Made by a program: the position numbers and the translations under genes. 35,291 nucleotides of DNA from Henriciella mobilis (GTDB lineage: Bacteria > Pseudomonadota > Alphaproteobacteria > Caulobacterales > Hyphomonadaceae), in the NCBI RefSeq assembly GCF_003576315.1, contig NZ_QWFZ01000019.1, positions 1-35,291 on the forward strand, written 5' to 3'. The notes under the pieces were generated by a model that saw nothing but the letters and a program-made list of their open reading frames with translations, was not told the DNA's origin and made no database searches. Shown one piece after another: positions 1-6,665 of this stretch. Within the stretch, counting starts at the first letter, position 1, and each line of letters begins with the position of its first letter.

Positions 1-47
1 CCGCTACGTGGAAACCGCCGGACTAACATTACCGGTGGACCACCCCT

Positions 48-698
48 GTGGGGCAGAGCAACAGGGTGTTAGCACTCGCAGCTCCGCTCCTTGCGATGAC
101 GGCAGCAGCCAGTTTGAGTTTAGAGCTCGGCTGGGGTTTGCTCCATTACATTGAACTTCCGCTCGTCGTGTCAGTTCTACTCGCGATCGCCGCGCTCGAT
201 TTGGCGATTTGGTTCCAACACCTAATTAGTCACAAGGTTCCACTTTTTTGGCGTTTTCATCGCGTTCATCATGCTGATCGCGATTTAGACGCCTCCAGCG
301 CGTTGCGGTTTCATCCAATCGAGATTGCCGCTTCATCGCTTTACAAGCTGGTATTGGTATTCTTGCTGGGACCAAGCGTGATAGCGGTCATTTTGTTTGA
401 GGTCGTTTTAAACGCCAGCGCGATGTTCAATCACGCAAACCTCGCTCTTCCACGATGGCTGGACCGTATCTTGAGGACCATACTCGTCACGCCAGACATG
501 CATCGGGTTCACCATTCGGTTCACAGTCATGAACACGATACCAATTTCGGGTTTTGTTTATCGCTGTGGGATCGGATTTTTGGCACCTATACAAGCGAGC
601 CTCAGGACGGCCATATCGATATGAAAATCGGTCTATCCGACCAGCAAGACGCAACCACGGATAGTCTTTCTTGGTCGCTTAAGTATCCGGTTAAGTGA
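48..698 (+). CDS. Sterol desaturase / fatty acid hydroxylase family membrane protein
   Basis: This 216-residue protein has the histidine clusters of the membrane di-iron hydroxylase superfamily: HLISH near residue 58, HRVHH near 71 and HRVHH near 152. In this family the histidines hold a di-iron centre that hydroxylates or desaturates a lipid, with the active site on the cytoplasmic face. Hydrophobic segments lie at about residues 5-50 and 98-125. The start is GTG at 48; an in-frame stop at 24-26 means no earlier start is available. The protein is shorter than many family members (about 250-300 residues), so one N-terminal membrane segment may be missing. It converges on the methyltransferase gene ending at 709. 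The substrate cannot be told from sequence. Confidence 0.85.
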   Translation: MGQSNRVLALAAPLLAMTAAASLSLELGWGLLHYIELPLVVSVLLAIAALDLAIWFQHLISHKVPLFWRFHRVHHADRDLDASSALRFHPIEIAASSLYKLVLVFLLGPSVIAVILFEVVLNASAMFNHANLALPRWLDRILRTILVTPDMHRVHHSVHSHEHDTNFGFCLSLWDRIFGTYTSEPQDGHIDMKIGLSDQQDATTDSLSWSLKYPVK

Positions 699-708
699 CG
701 AAAAATTT

Positions 709-1161
709 CTACAGCCATCTGCGCACTCGTGCGCAATACTCTAAGTACGGATCGCCAAACTTGCGCTTTAAGGCTTCTTCCTCAGGCTTAATCTGAAACA
801 CTGTCATGTAGGCAACAAATAGTAGAATTGGTAGCAACGCCAGCGGGTTCGAAAGTCTTAGCCCCCACCCGAGCAACAAAATCAGCAATCCCAGGTACAT
901 TGGGTTTCGAGTATATCGATAAAACCCTGTTATAACGAGACTGCTCGCCTGATCCGGATTCAACGGATTGACTGTGGTTTTCGCCCGAAAAAACTGGAAG
1001 ACGCAAACAAGCTCTATACCTATTCCAACTGCAATAACCCCCAATGAGAGATGCTCGATTAGCGGTTGCTCAACTTGAAAACTGACTGCATTTCTGGCGA
1101 CAATCCACATCGCTGCGGCTGTTACGAGTCCTATCAAAGGCGGAGGTATTAGGAGCTTCAT
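709..1161 (-). CDS. ICMT-like (isoprenylcysteine carboxyl methyltransferase family) membrane protein
   Basis: This is a membrane protein of about 150 residues with three to four hydrophobic segments. It has the C-terminal signature of the ICMT/PEMT-like methyltransferases: YRYTRNPMYLG, followed by a hydrophobic stretch, then an E-E-x-L-x-x-x-F-G-x-x-Y-x-x-Y element and a final R-R-W. Bacterial members are mostly uncharacterised and may methylate small lipophilic or sulfur compounds. A longer reading frame starts at 1203, but ATG at 1161 forms an ATGA overlap with the rhodanese stop at 1158 and directly precedes the first hydrophobic segment, so 1161 is preferred. It is the last gene of the DsrE-rhodanese-methyltransferase operon. 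Confidence 0.8.
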   Translation of the reverse strand: MKLLIPPPLIGLVTAAAMWIVARNAVSFQVEQPLIEHLSLGVIAVGIGIELVCVFQFFRAKTTVNPLNPDQASSLVITGFYRYTRNPMYLGLLILLLGWGLRLSNPLALLPILLFVAYMTVFQIKPEEEALKRKFGDPYLEYCARVRRWL

Positions 1162-1580
1162 TCGGATGGTTTCCGGCTCATTGGCAAGCCTTTCTTGATC
1201 CAACCTGGACCTGCTCGCCAGCTGCCTCGTATACCTTCTTGAACGTTACTAAGGTTACGGAACCCATTCTGTTCCAATAATCTGGCAGCGTGTGAAGATC
1301 GCACTCCGGTTTGGCAAATAAGGATCACTTGTCGGTCCAAGTCACCGCCGACAATGTTGCGAACGCGTGAGACAAAGTCAGTCTCCGCAATCGAAATACC
1401 GATTGATCCGGCTGGCATTCCGTCTCTCTTCCATTCGCCAGGTGTTCGTACATCTATCAGAATCGCCCCGTTTTGGCTTTGCAGGTTATGCGCCTCGGTC
1501 GCGGTCATTGACTGGATCTGTGCGGCGGCCACGAACTGCCAAGCAAAAATCGCTACTATTAGGACAAATACCGATCGCAT
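1158..1580 (-). CDS. Exported single-domain rhodanese-like protein
   Basis: A 140-residue rhodanese-fold protein. Residues 1-20 form a signal peptide (MRSVF, hydrophobic core, AAAQ). The rhodanese domain follows, with LIDVRTPGEW and the active loop C-Q-T-G-V-R-S, whose cysteine would carry the persulfide. Rhodaneses transfer sulfane sulfur to thiols, cyanide or carrier proteins; this one would work in the periplasm. It lies 10 bases downstream of the DsrE-like gene and overlaps the methyltransferase by four bases. This suggests a small periplasmic sulfur-handling operon. The physiological acceptor is unknown. Confidence 0.88.
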   Translation of the reverse strand: MRSVFVLIVAIFAWQFVAAAQIQSMTATEAHNLQSQNGAILIDVRTPGEWKRDGMPAGSIGISIAETDFVSRVRNIVGGDLDRQVILICQTGVRSSHAARLLEQNGFRNLSNVQEGIRGSWRAGPGWIKKGLPMSRKPSE

Positions 1581-1590
1581 CTACTGAACT

Positions 1591-2115
1591 CTAGAATGGA
1601 TTTAGAGTGTAGCCGGATTGCTGTAAAAGCGCGTGAGATGTCATAGCAGACAGAGACAGTTTCACGCCTGGCAGAAGATCGGCTTCAGAAATTTCTCTGA
1701 ACGCGGCGGTTTGCCCGCAAAGTTCAATCGACACTCCGGCCTCGATCAGCGCAGCGATCAACTCAGAATTTGCGTTGTCACTCCCATATCGCTCGGATGT
1801 GACAAGATCCATCGCTGCGGGACCATGTACCACGATAGCTACGCTCATTTGCTCAACCGGCACGCCGGAATCACCATGCATATTTAAAAACCTTGCCGCG
1901 CTTTCCAGTCGGCGATTGATCTGTCCCGCCTTTGCAGGTTCGGCTACATCGAATGCGACTTTTAACTCTGTTTCAGCATCAAGCCGAACATCAGACACCG
2001 GAGCCACAGGACCGAAATCTTGGATGACAGGTCCCGTACTGAAGTTGGATTGCTGGGCGATCGCGTGCCCATGTACCCCGACACAGATCAGCGACAAAAG
2101 TAAGATAAGTCTCAC
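1591..2115 (-). CDS. Exported DsrE/DsrF-like sulfur-relay protein
   Basis: A 174-residue protein with an N-terminal signal peptide followed by a DsrE-like fold: KVAFDV strand, RFLNMHGD, VAIVVHGPA, and a conserved cysteine in the C-G-Q-T-A motif near the C-terminus. DsrE-family proteins bind or relay sulfur through this cysteine; exported versions are common but poorly studied. A frame opens at 2154, but the GTG at 2115 has an AGGAG six bases upstream and directly begins the signal peptide (VRLILLL), so 2115 is chosen. It is the first gene of a trio with the rhodanese and the ICMT-like protein. A short palindrome lies about 50 bases upstream. Confidence 0.8.
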   Translation of the reverse strand: MRLILLLSLICVGVHGHAIAQQSNFSTGPVIQDFGPVAPVSDVRLDAETELKVAFDVAEPAKAGQINRRLESAARFLNMHGDSGVPVEQMSVAIVVHGPAAMDLVTSERYGSDNANSELIAALIEAGVSIELCGQTAAFREISEADLLPGVKLSLSAMTSHALLQQSGYTLNPF

Positions 2116-2164
2116 ATAATTCTCCTCTTCAGTGGTCCGTAGTTCAGAAACCATTCAAACCGAA

Positions 2165-2179
2165 AGTGACCAAGTCACT
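2165..2179. promoter_or_regulatory. 15-base palindrome upstream of the DsrE-like operon
   Basis: AGTGAC-CAA-GTCACT is a perfect six-base inverted repeat with a three-base centre, about 50 bases before the GTG start of the DsrE-like gene. It could be an operator for a small dimeric regulator. The rest of the 265 bases between hypB and this gene shows no open reading frame I can support and no strong terminator. One further small inverted repeat, TAGAAT-GAGTA-ATTCTA, lies at 2298-2314. Confidence 0.35.
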
Positions 2180-2380
2180 GACTTCTATTTAAATTCAACC
2201 GATAAGTTGCGCCGCCATTCCGTTTGGGATTTTTGGCAAAATTTTCTCGTATATGGCGAACGGAAAACGGGCCGTCAAATGACAGATTGACCGACCCTAG
2301 AATGAGTAATTCTAATCGTATGAGGTATCAAAACCGGCAATTGAGAGCGCACCGCAATACTCTCTTCCGGACTGTAGCCC

Positions 2381-3220
2381 TCAGCTCTCACATAGCTCCG
2401 TTAAAAACTCGAACCATTTTGCAGTTCCCTCTCCGGTCTTCGCGGACAAGGCTAAAATTTTCGCCTCAGGATTAACCAATAGAATGTTTTCGCGGCATTG
2501 CTTTTCGTCGAACTCGACAGCCTCGGCAATATCGACCTTATTGATCAGCACACACTTCGACGCCCGAAACATGTGCGGATATTTTAGCGGTTTGTCTTCT
2601 CCCTCAGTCACCGAAATCACGGCAATCTTCATGCGCTCGCCGAGATCAAACATCGAAGGACAAACGAGATTCCCCACATTTTCGATCATCAAGACGGCAC
2701 CTGCTTCCAATTCGAGTGATTTAACCGCTTCCGCGATCATATCTGCCTCAAGGTGGCAACCCGCGCCGGTATTGATTTGTACTGCCTGCGCACCTGCGTC
2801 ACGCACGCGTTCGGCGTCGTTTGCAGTCATCTGATCCCCTTCAATCACTGCAATCGGATGGTCTTTTGAAAAATTTCGAATTGTGTATTCGAGCAAGGAA
2901 GTTTTGCCCGCACCAGGTGAACTGACTAAATTGAGCGCGAGAACACGCCGTCCTTCAAACCAACCTCGGTTTTGCGCTGCAATAGCATCATTTTTCGACA
3001 TGACGGCAGCTTCAAGACTGATAATCTCGCCATTAGGCCCATGTACATGCGGACGATCATCTCCTTCATGGGAATGCTCGTGATCAGGGTGGTGATGATG
3101 GGGTTCATGTTCATTGTGTTTTATGATCCCACCTTCTCGCAGCACCCGGCGTTCGCCAGTTTTTGCATCTTCGATAGTCACGCTATTCATAGGATCTGAA
3201 CATCCACAAGTTCCGCACAT
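2381..3220 (-). CDS. hypB: Hydrogenase nickel-incorporation GTPase HypB
   Basis: A 279-residue SIMIBI-class GTPase that, with HypA, inserts nickel into the hydrogenase large subunit. It begins with the high-affinity metal motif (M-C-G-T-C-G-C). A histidine-rich stretch at residues about 35-60 (HHHHPDHEHSH and HVHG) can store nickel. The G domain follows, with P-loop SPGAGKTS near 101-108, ENVGN, and NKVD. The G-domain metal-site cysteine and histidine are present in GAGCHLEAD. It is the last gene of the hydrogenase cluster. Its ATG overlaps the hypA stop by one base (TAATG), so translation is likely coupled. Length and motifs are normal for a nickel-storing HypB. Confidence 0.97.
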   Translation of the reverse strand: MCGTCGCSDPMNSVTIEDAKTGERRVLREGGIIKHNEHEPHHHHPDHEHSHEGDDRPHVHGPNGEIISLEAAVMSKNDAIAAQNRGWFEGRRVLALNLVSSPGAGKTSLLEYTIRNFSKDHPIAVIEGDQMTANDAERVRDAGAQAVQINTGAGCHLEADMIAEAVKSLELEAGAVLMIENVGNLVCPSMFDLGERMKIAVISVTEGEDKPLKYPHMFRASKCVLINKVDIAEAVEFDEKQCRENILLVNPEAKILALSAKTGEGTAKWFEFLTELCES

Positions 3221-3462
3221 TACGCAGCCTCCTCAAATTCAAACTCTTTAACCAAAAACACGTCGCCTTCGGCGTCTACAAACTCCAGTAATGATCCAGC
3301 CAGCGGCCCGCCTTCGGTTACAATATCCCAGCAAAACGCCAGAGCACGCTTCTCGACGCAGGCGAGTGGACCTACTGCGACTGAGACTCTTCGAACTTGG
3401 CGTCCCCTAGAGTTTTCTGTCACGATCGCAGCTATGGAACGGCTTAATCCCAACTCGTGCAT
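3220..3462 (-). CDS. hypA: HypA-like nickel chaperone lacking the zinc-ribbon domain
   Basis: An 80-residue HypA homologue; the family is usually about 113 residues. The N-terminal nickel-binding residues (M-H-E-L) and the core strand (VRRVSVAVGPLACVE, then AFCWDIVTEGG) are intact. The zinc domain, normally two CxxC pairs inserted before the last strand, is absent. Sequence passes straight from LEFVDAEG to DVFLVKEFEFEE, which matches the family's terminal strand (LRVKELEVE type). The only cysteines are C35 and C44. The frame is clean: overlaps with hypB and a one-base gap to the nickel permease argue against a sequencing frameshift. How a zinc-less HypA would work with HypB and HypE is unknown. 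Confidence 0.85.
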   Translation of the reverse strand: MHELGLSRSIAAIVTENSRGRQVRRVSVAVGPLACVEKRALAFCWDIVTEGGPLAGSLLEFVDAEGDVFLVKEFEFEEAA

Positions 3463-3463
3463 C

Positions 3464-4183
3464 TCAGGCTCCTACCCAAGCCAGCGCCGCAGTAGAGCGC
3501 ATCACATTCACGCCGATGCCGACCGCAAACAAAGCAGCAAGAACCGTAACGGTCACGTGGATTTTACGTGCGGAACGCTCGATTGCGCCAAGCGGCCATG
3601 CGACTGCATAAGAGAGAACCGCCATACCGACGATGGATCCGACACCGAAAACGAGGATATAGGCCAAAGCAACCAATGCACTCTGCGTGGTTGCAATGAC
3701 AAGCGTCAACAATCCGGCCGATCCAGCGGCACCATGGACAAGCCCTACGATAAGCGCGCGCCAGGGCAAGCCATCTGGATGAGAGTGCTGATGTGATGAA
3801 TCAGAATGTGCGCTTTTTTCACCATGGTGACTGTGAGCATGCAGGTGTGCTTTTCCGTCTTCATGACGATGTGCATGAAAGTGGATTTTGCGACGCCACA
3901 TACGAAAAACGAGATGTAGTCCTAGCAAAACCAGCATCGCGCCCACAGAAAATTCCAGTCGTGCAGCCGTGGCATCGGTTAAAACAAAACCGAAGACAAT
4001 CACCACGCCACCTAAGGCAAATAAGGTAAGGCTGTGTCCAGCCCCCCAAAATGCGCCACGCAACATCATCTTTCGTTTTTGTGCAGTGTGGTCGCTTGAA
4101 ATAGCCGCCATAGCTGCGAGATGGTCTGCTTCCAGAGCGTGGGTCATGCCAATCAAAAATCCGAGTGCGAGAATTCCAAACAT
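3464..4183 (-). CDS. Nickel permease of the NicO/UreH-like family
   Basis: A 239-residue polytopic membrane protein with about six hydrophobic segments. The first helices carry H-A-L-E-A-D-H, fitting the HX4DH signature of nickel/cobalt transporters, where the histidines and aspartate form the metal path. A cytoplasmic or periplasmic histidine-rich loop lies at about 101-137 (HFHAHRHEDG, HLHAHSHH, HQHSHPDG). The C-terminal half has GLVHGAAGSAGLL. It sits between hypE and hypA with no gap to hypE, so it very probably supplies nickel for hydrogenase maturation. It is closer in look to urease accessory UreH/NicO proteins than to classical eight-helix HoxN. The exact subfamily is uncertain. Confidence 0.82.
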   Translation of the reverse strand: MFGILALGFLIGMTHALEADHLAAMAAISSDHTAQKRKMMLRGAFWGAGHSLTLFALGGVVIVFGFVLTDATAARLEFSVGAMLVLLGLHLVFRMWRRKIHFHAHRHEDGKAHLHAHSHHGEKSAHSDSSHQHSHPDGLPWRALIVGLVHGAAGSAGLLTLVIATTQSALVALAYILVFGVGSIVGMAVLSYAVAWPLGAIERSARKIHVTVTVLAALFAVGIGVNVMRSTAALAWVGA

Positions 4184-5230
4184 TCAACAAATCCTCGGCA
4201 ACTGTTCACCCACCAGCATTTCGACGATTCTTGCTCCTCCAAATATCGTTTTCATTTCCACACGACCGGCAATTCCGCTTTTTGCATGCCCAATGATCGC
4301 AGCATTCTTTCCCGCTTTGACAGATCGCATGGCCTCAAGCGCTGCATTGGCTTCGCTTTCCGGAGCGAAAACGACCAAAGCCCCTTCGTTTGCCAGGTAA
4401 AGAGGGTCAAGGCCGAGGATTTCGCAAACACCTCTAACTTCTTTTCTAAGGGGTAATAGCGTTTCGTCGATTAGAATACTGACAGCGGACGCTTCTGCAA
4501 TTTCGTTCAAGGCTGAAGCCAATCCACCGCGAGTCGCGTCGCGCGAACAACGCAAATTTGGCGCAGCATTGATCACTGCGTCCATCAGTTCACCAAGAGG
4601 TTGGCCGTCTGACCTAATATCCGCATTGATTGCCAAGTCTCCTCTGGCAGCCAATATCGTTGCGCCGTGATCTCCTAGCAGCCCGCTGACAATTGCAACG
4701 TCTCCCTCACGGACGGAGGTGGCGGAGAGATTTCGACCTGACGGGATGACACCCACGCCTGACGTCGTAATGAACAATTTGTCGGCGCTTCCCCGTTCTA
4801 CGACTTTAGTGTCTCCGGTGACAATTTTCACGCCCGCCTCATCGGCAGCCTTGCACATCGAATCAACGACGCGGCGCAAAAGATCCACCTCGATGCCCTC
4901 CTCCAAAATGAACGAGGCAGATAACCAAAGTGGAGTAGCACCTCCGACCGCTAGATCATTGACTGTGCCACATACAGAGATGCGCCCAATATCACCGCCC
5001 GGAAATTCCAGAGGATAGACCACAAAACTATCTGTAGTGAAGGCAAGCTTCGCGCCTTCCTGAGCGAGGGCACCCGGCTCCAATCGGGCCTGGTCTTCAG
5101 CACCGTCTGGTTTAAAGCGGCTTGTGAACACATCTTCAATCAGATCACGCATGGCTTTCCCGCCGCCGCCATGTGCGAGCGTTACATGAGTGGCGCGCAG
5201 TTTTCTGGCGGTTTGCGCGGCCTGTTTCAT
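4184..5230 (-). CDS. hypE: Hydrogenase maturation protein HypE
   Basis: A 348-residue PurM-like ATPase that dehydrates the carbamoyl group on its C-terminal cysteine to give the thiocyanate used for the Fe(CN)2CO cofactor. Visible features are the N-terminal LAHGGGGKAM motif, TTDSFVVYPLEFPGGDIG, VCGTVNDLAVGGA, and the essential C-terminus L-P-R-I-C. A longer frame runs up to 5356. ATG at 5230 forms an ATGA overlap with the hypD stop at 5227 and gives the usual family length, so it is chosen. It abuts the nickel permease gene directly. Confidence 0.97.
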   Translation of the reverse strand: MKQAAQTARKLRATHVTLAHGGGGKAMRDLIEDVFTSRFKPDGAEDQARLEPGALAQEGAKLAFTTDSFVVYPLEFPGGDIGRISVCGTVNDLAVGGATPLWLSASFILEEGIEVDLLRRVVDSMCKAADEAGVKIVTGDTKVVERGSADKLFITTSGVGVIPSGRNLSATSVREGDVAIVSGLLGDHGATILAARGDLAINADIRSDGQPLGELMDAVINAAPNLRCSRDATRGGLASALNEIAEASAVSILIDETLLPLRKEVRGVCEILGLDPLYLANEGALVVFAPESEANAALEAMRSVKAGKNAAIIGHAKSGIAGRVEMKTIFGGARIVEMLVGEQLPRIC

Positions 5231-6372
5231 GCGGCCGGCTCCAGGTCCGGACGAACCCCTCCGTATTGATAGTATGCCGCGCATGCTCCCTCGGAAGAAA
5301 CCATTAACGCACCCAATGGCCGTTCCGGCGTGCATCCTTTGCCGAATTGCTCGCATTGAATTGGCTTGATACGGCCCGTCATTACATCACCGCACCGACA
5401 GCCTTCGGGTTCTTCTACGACCCGTGATGCTTGGCCATAGCCGATGCCAAATTTTCTCTCAGCATCGAACGACGCGTACTTTTCTCGGATTTTGAGGCCA
5501 GATTCATCGATTTCACCCAGGCCGCGCCATTCAAAAGATTCACGCCGTTCATAGACATCTTCACAGGCGGCGATGGAAACGGGATTGCCTTGATCTGGAA
5601 CAATTCTGGCATACTGGTTTTCGACCTTAGCTTGCCCTGATTTGATTTGTTCCAAAACCATCATCACTGATTGCAGCAAATCTACAGGTTCGAATCCGGC
5701 GACGACGATTGGTTTATTATAGTCGCGGGCAATGAACTCATAAGGCTCCAAGCCTATCACCATGGAAACGTGACCTGGCCCAACAAACCCATCCAGCTTC
5801 ATGTATGGATCATCCAAGAGAACTTTGATCGGTGGCGGGACTGTGATGTGATTGCAAAAGAGGGAAAAATTGGAGATTTTTTCTTGTGCTGCTTGTTGCA
5901 CGCAAAGAGCGGTTGACGGCGTTGTTGTCTCAAAGCCCAATGCAAAGAAAACCACCTCGCGATCAGGATTTCGGCGCGCCAGTTCTAAGGCATCTAGAGG
6001 CGAGTAAACGATCCTAATATCCGCGCCATCTGCTTTGGCCTGGAGAAGCGATTTCTTAGTCCCGGGCACCCGGACGGCATCGCCAAAGGTCGTAAATATA
6101 ACCTCTGGGCGCTCAGCTAGCTCTACGCATTCGTCTACGCGGGCCATGGGTAGCACGCAGACAGGACACCCAGGGCCATGAATAAACTCTAGCCCTTCCG
6201 GCGTTAGCTTATCCAACCCATACCTAAAGATTGCGTGAGTGTGCCCACCGCAAATTTCCATAATGTGGATAGGCTGGTCGGCGGTGGCACCAATTTCGTC
6301 AATAATGCTTTCGATCTCTGATAAAACCGTATTGACCGCCTCAGGGTCGCGAAACTCGTCAGCGTACTTCAT
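5227..6372 (-). CDS. hypD: Hydrogenase maturation protein HypD
   Basis: A 381-residue protein that with HypC forms the scaffold on which Fe(CN)2CO is built. It has the conserved C-G-G-H-T-H (C41), GPGCPVCVLP (C69, C72), TTFGDAVRVPG, and FALGFETTTP motifs. The C-terminal cysteine cluster (E-G-C-R-C-G-D, then Q-C-E-Q-F-G-K-G-C-T-P) binds the [4Fe-4S] centre. Length and motifs are typical. It overlaps hypC and hypE by four bases each (ATGA), so the three are translationally coupled. Confidence 0.97.
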   Translation of the reverse strand: MKYADEFRDPEAVNTVLSEIESIIDEIGATADQPIHIMEICGGHTHAIFRYGLDKLTPEGLEFIHGPGCPVCVLPMARVDECVELAERPEVIFTTFGDAVRVPGTKKSLLQAKADGADIRIVYSPLDALELARRNPDREVVFFALGFETTTPSTALCVQQAAQEKISNFSLFCNHITVPPPIKVLLDDPYMKLDGFVGPGHVSMVIGLEPYEFIARDYNKPIVVAGFEPVDLLQSVMMVLEQIKSGQAKVENQYARIVPDQGNPVSIAACEDVYERRESFEWRGLGEIDESGLKIREKYASFDAERKFGIGYGQASRVVEEPEGCRCGDVMTGRIKPIQCEQFGKGCTPERPLGALMVSSEGACAAYYQYGGVRPDLEPAA

Positions 6373-6665
6373 GATGACCCCTCCAATGCAGCTTGTCCGT
6401 GGCGCATTGCCTCTATTTCTGCTTGCGCTTCTCCGAGCTGGATGAGGATCTCTAAAGTCTTCTTAGCCTCCTCTTCATTTATCCGGCTCATCGCAAACCC
6501 AACGTGGATCAATGCCCAAGCGCCGAGCAATTCATCCGCGTCGCCGCTCTCTGGCATTATGCAGGCAACATTGACCTCGCGTTGAACTCCCGAGACCTCG
6601 ACCATTGCAAGCTTTTTAGTCGCATCAGAAATGGACATAATCTGTGCTGGAATTCCTAAACACAT
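6369..6665 (-). CDS. hypC: Hydrogenase maturation chaperone HypC
   Basis: A 98-residue OB-fold chaperone with the diagnostic start M-C-L-G-I-P-A; after removal of the methionine, C2 binds the iron of the Fe(CN)2CO precursor and delivers it to the large-subunit precursor. The AWALIHVGFAMSRINEEEA segment and the following helix are typical. It overlaps hypF by ten bases upstream and hypD by four downstream. It is slightly longer than the usual 75-95 residues because of a polar C-terminal tail. The only hypC in the window, it probably serves HupL. Confidence 0.96.
   Translation of the reverse strand: MCLGIPAQIMSISDATKKLAMVEVSGVQREVNVACIMPESGDADELLGAWALIHVGFAMSRINEEEAKKTLEILIQLGEAQAEIEAMRHGQAALEGSS

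Noticed and set aside
2298..2314. TAGAAT-GAGTA-ATTCTA as terminator of the hyp operon
   Set aside because: The six-pair AT-rich stem has no T run and is too weak.
3220..3462. Frameshift as the reason for the short HypA
   Set aside because: The C-terminal strand after the missing loop is in frame and matches the family end, and both gene junctions are normal for this operon. An in-frame loss explains it better.
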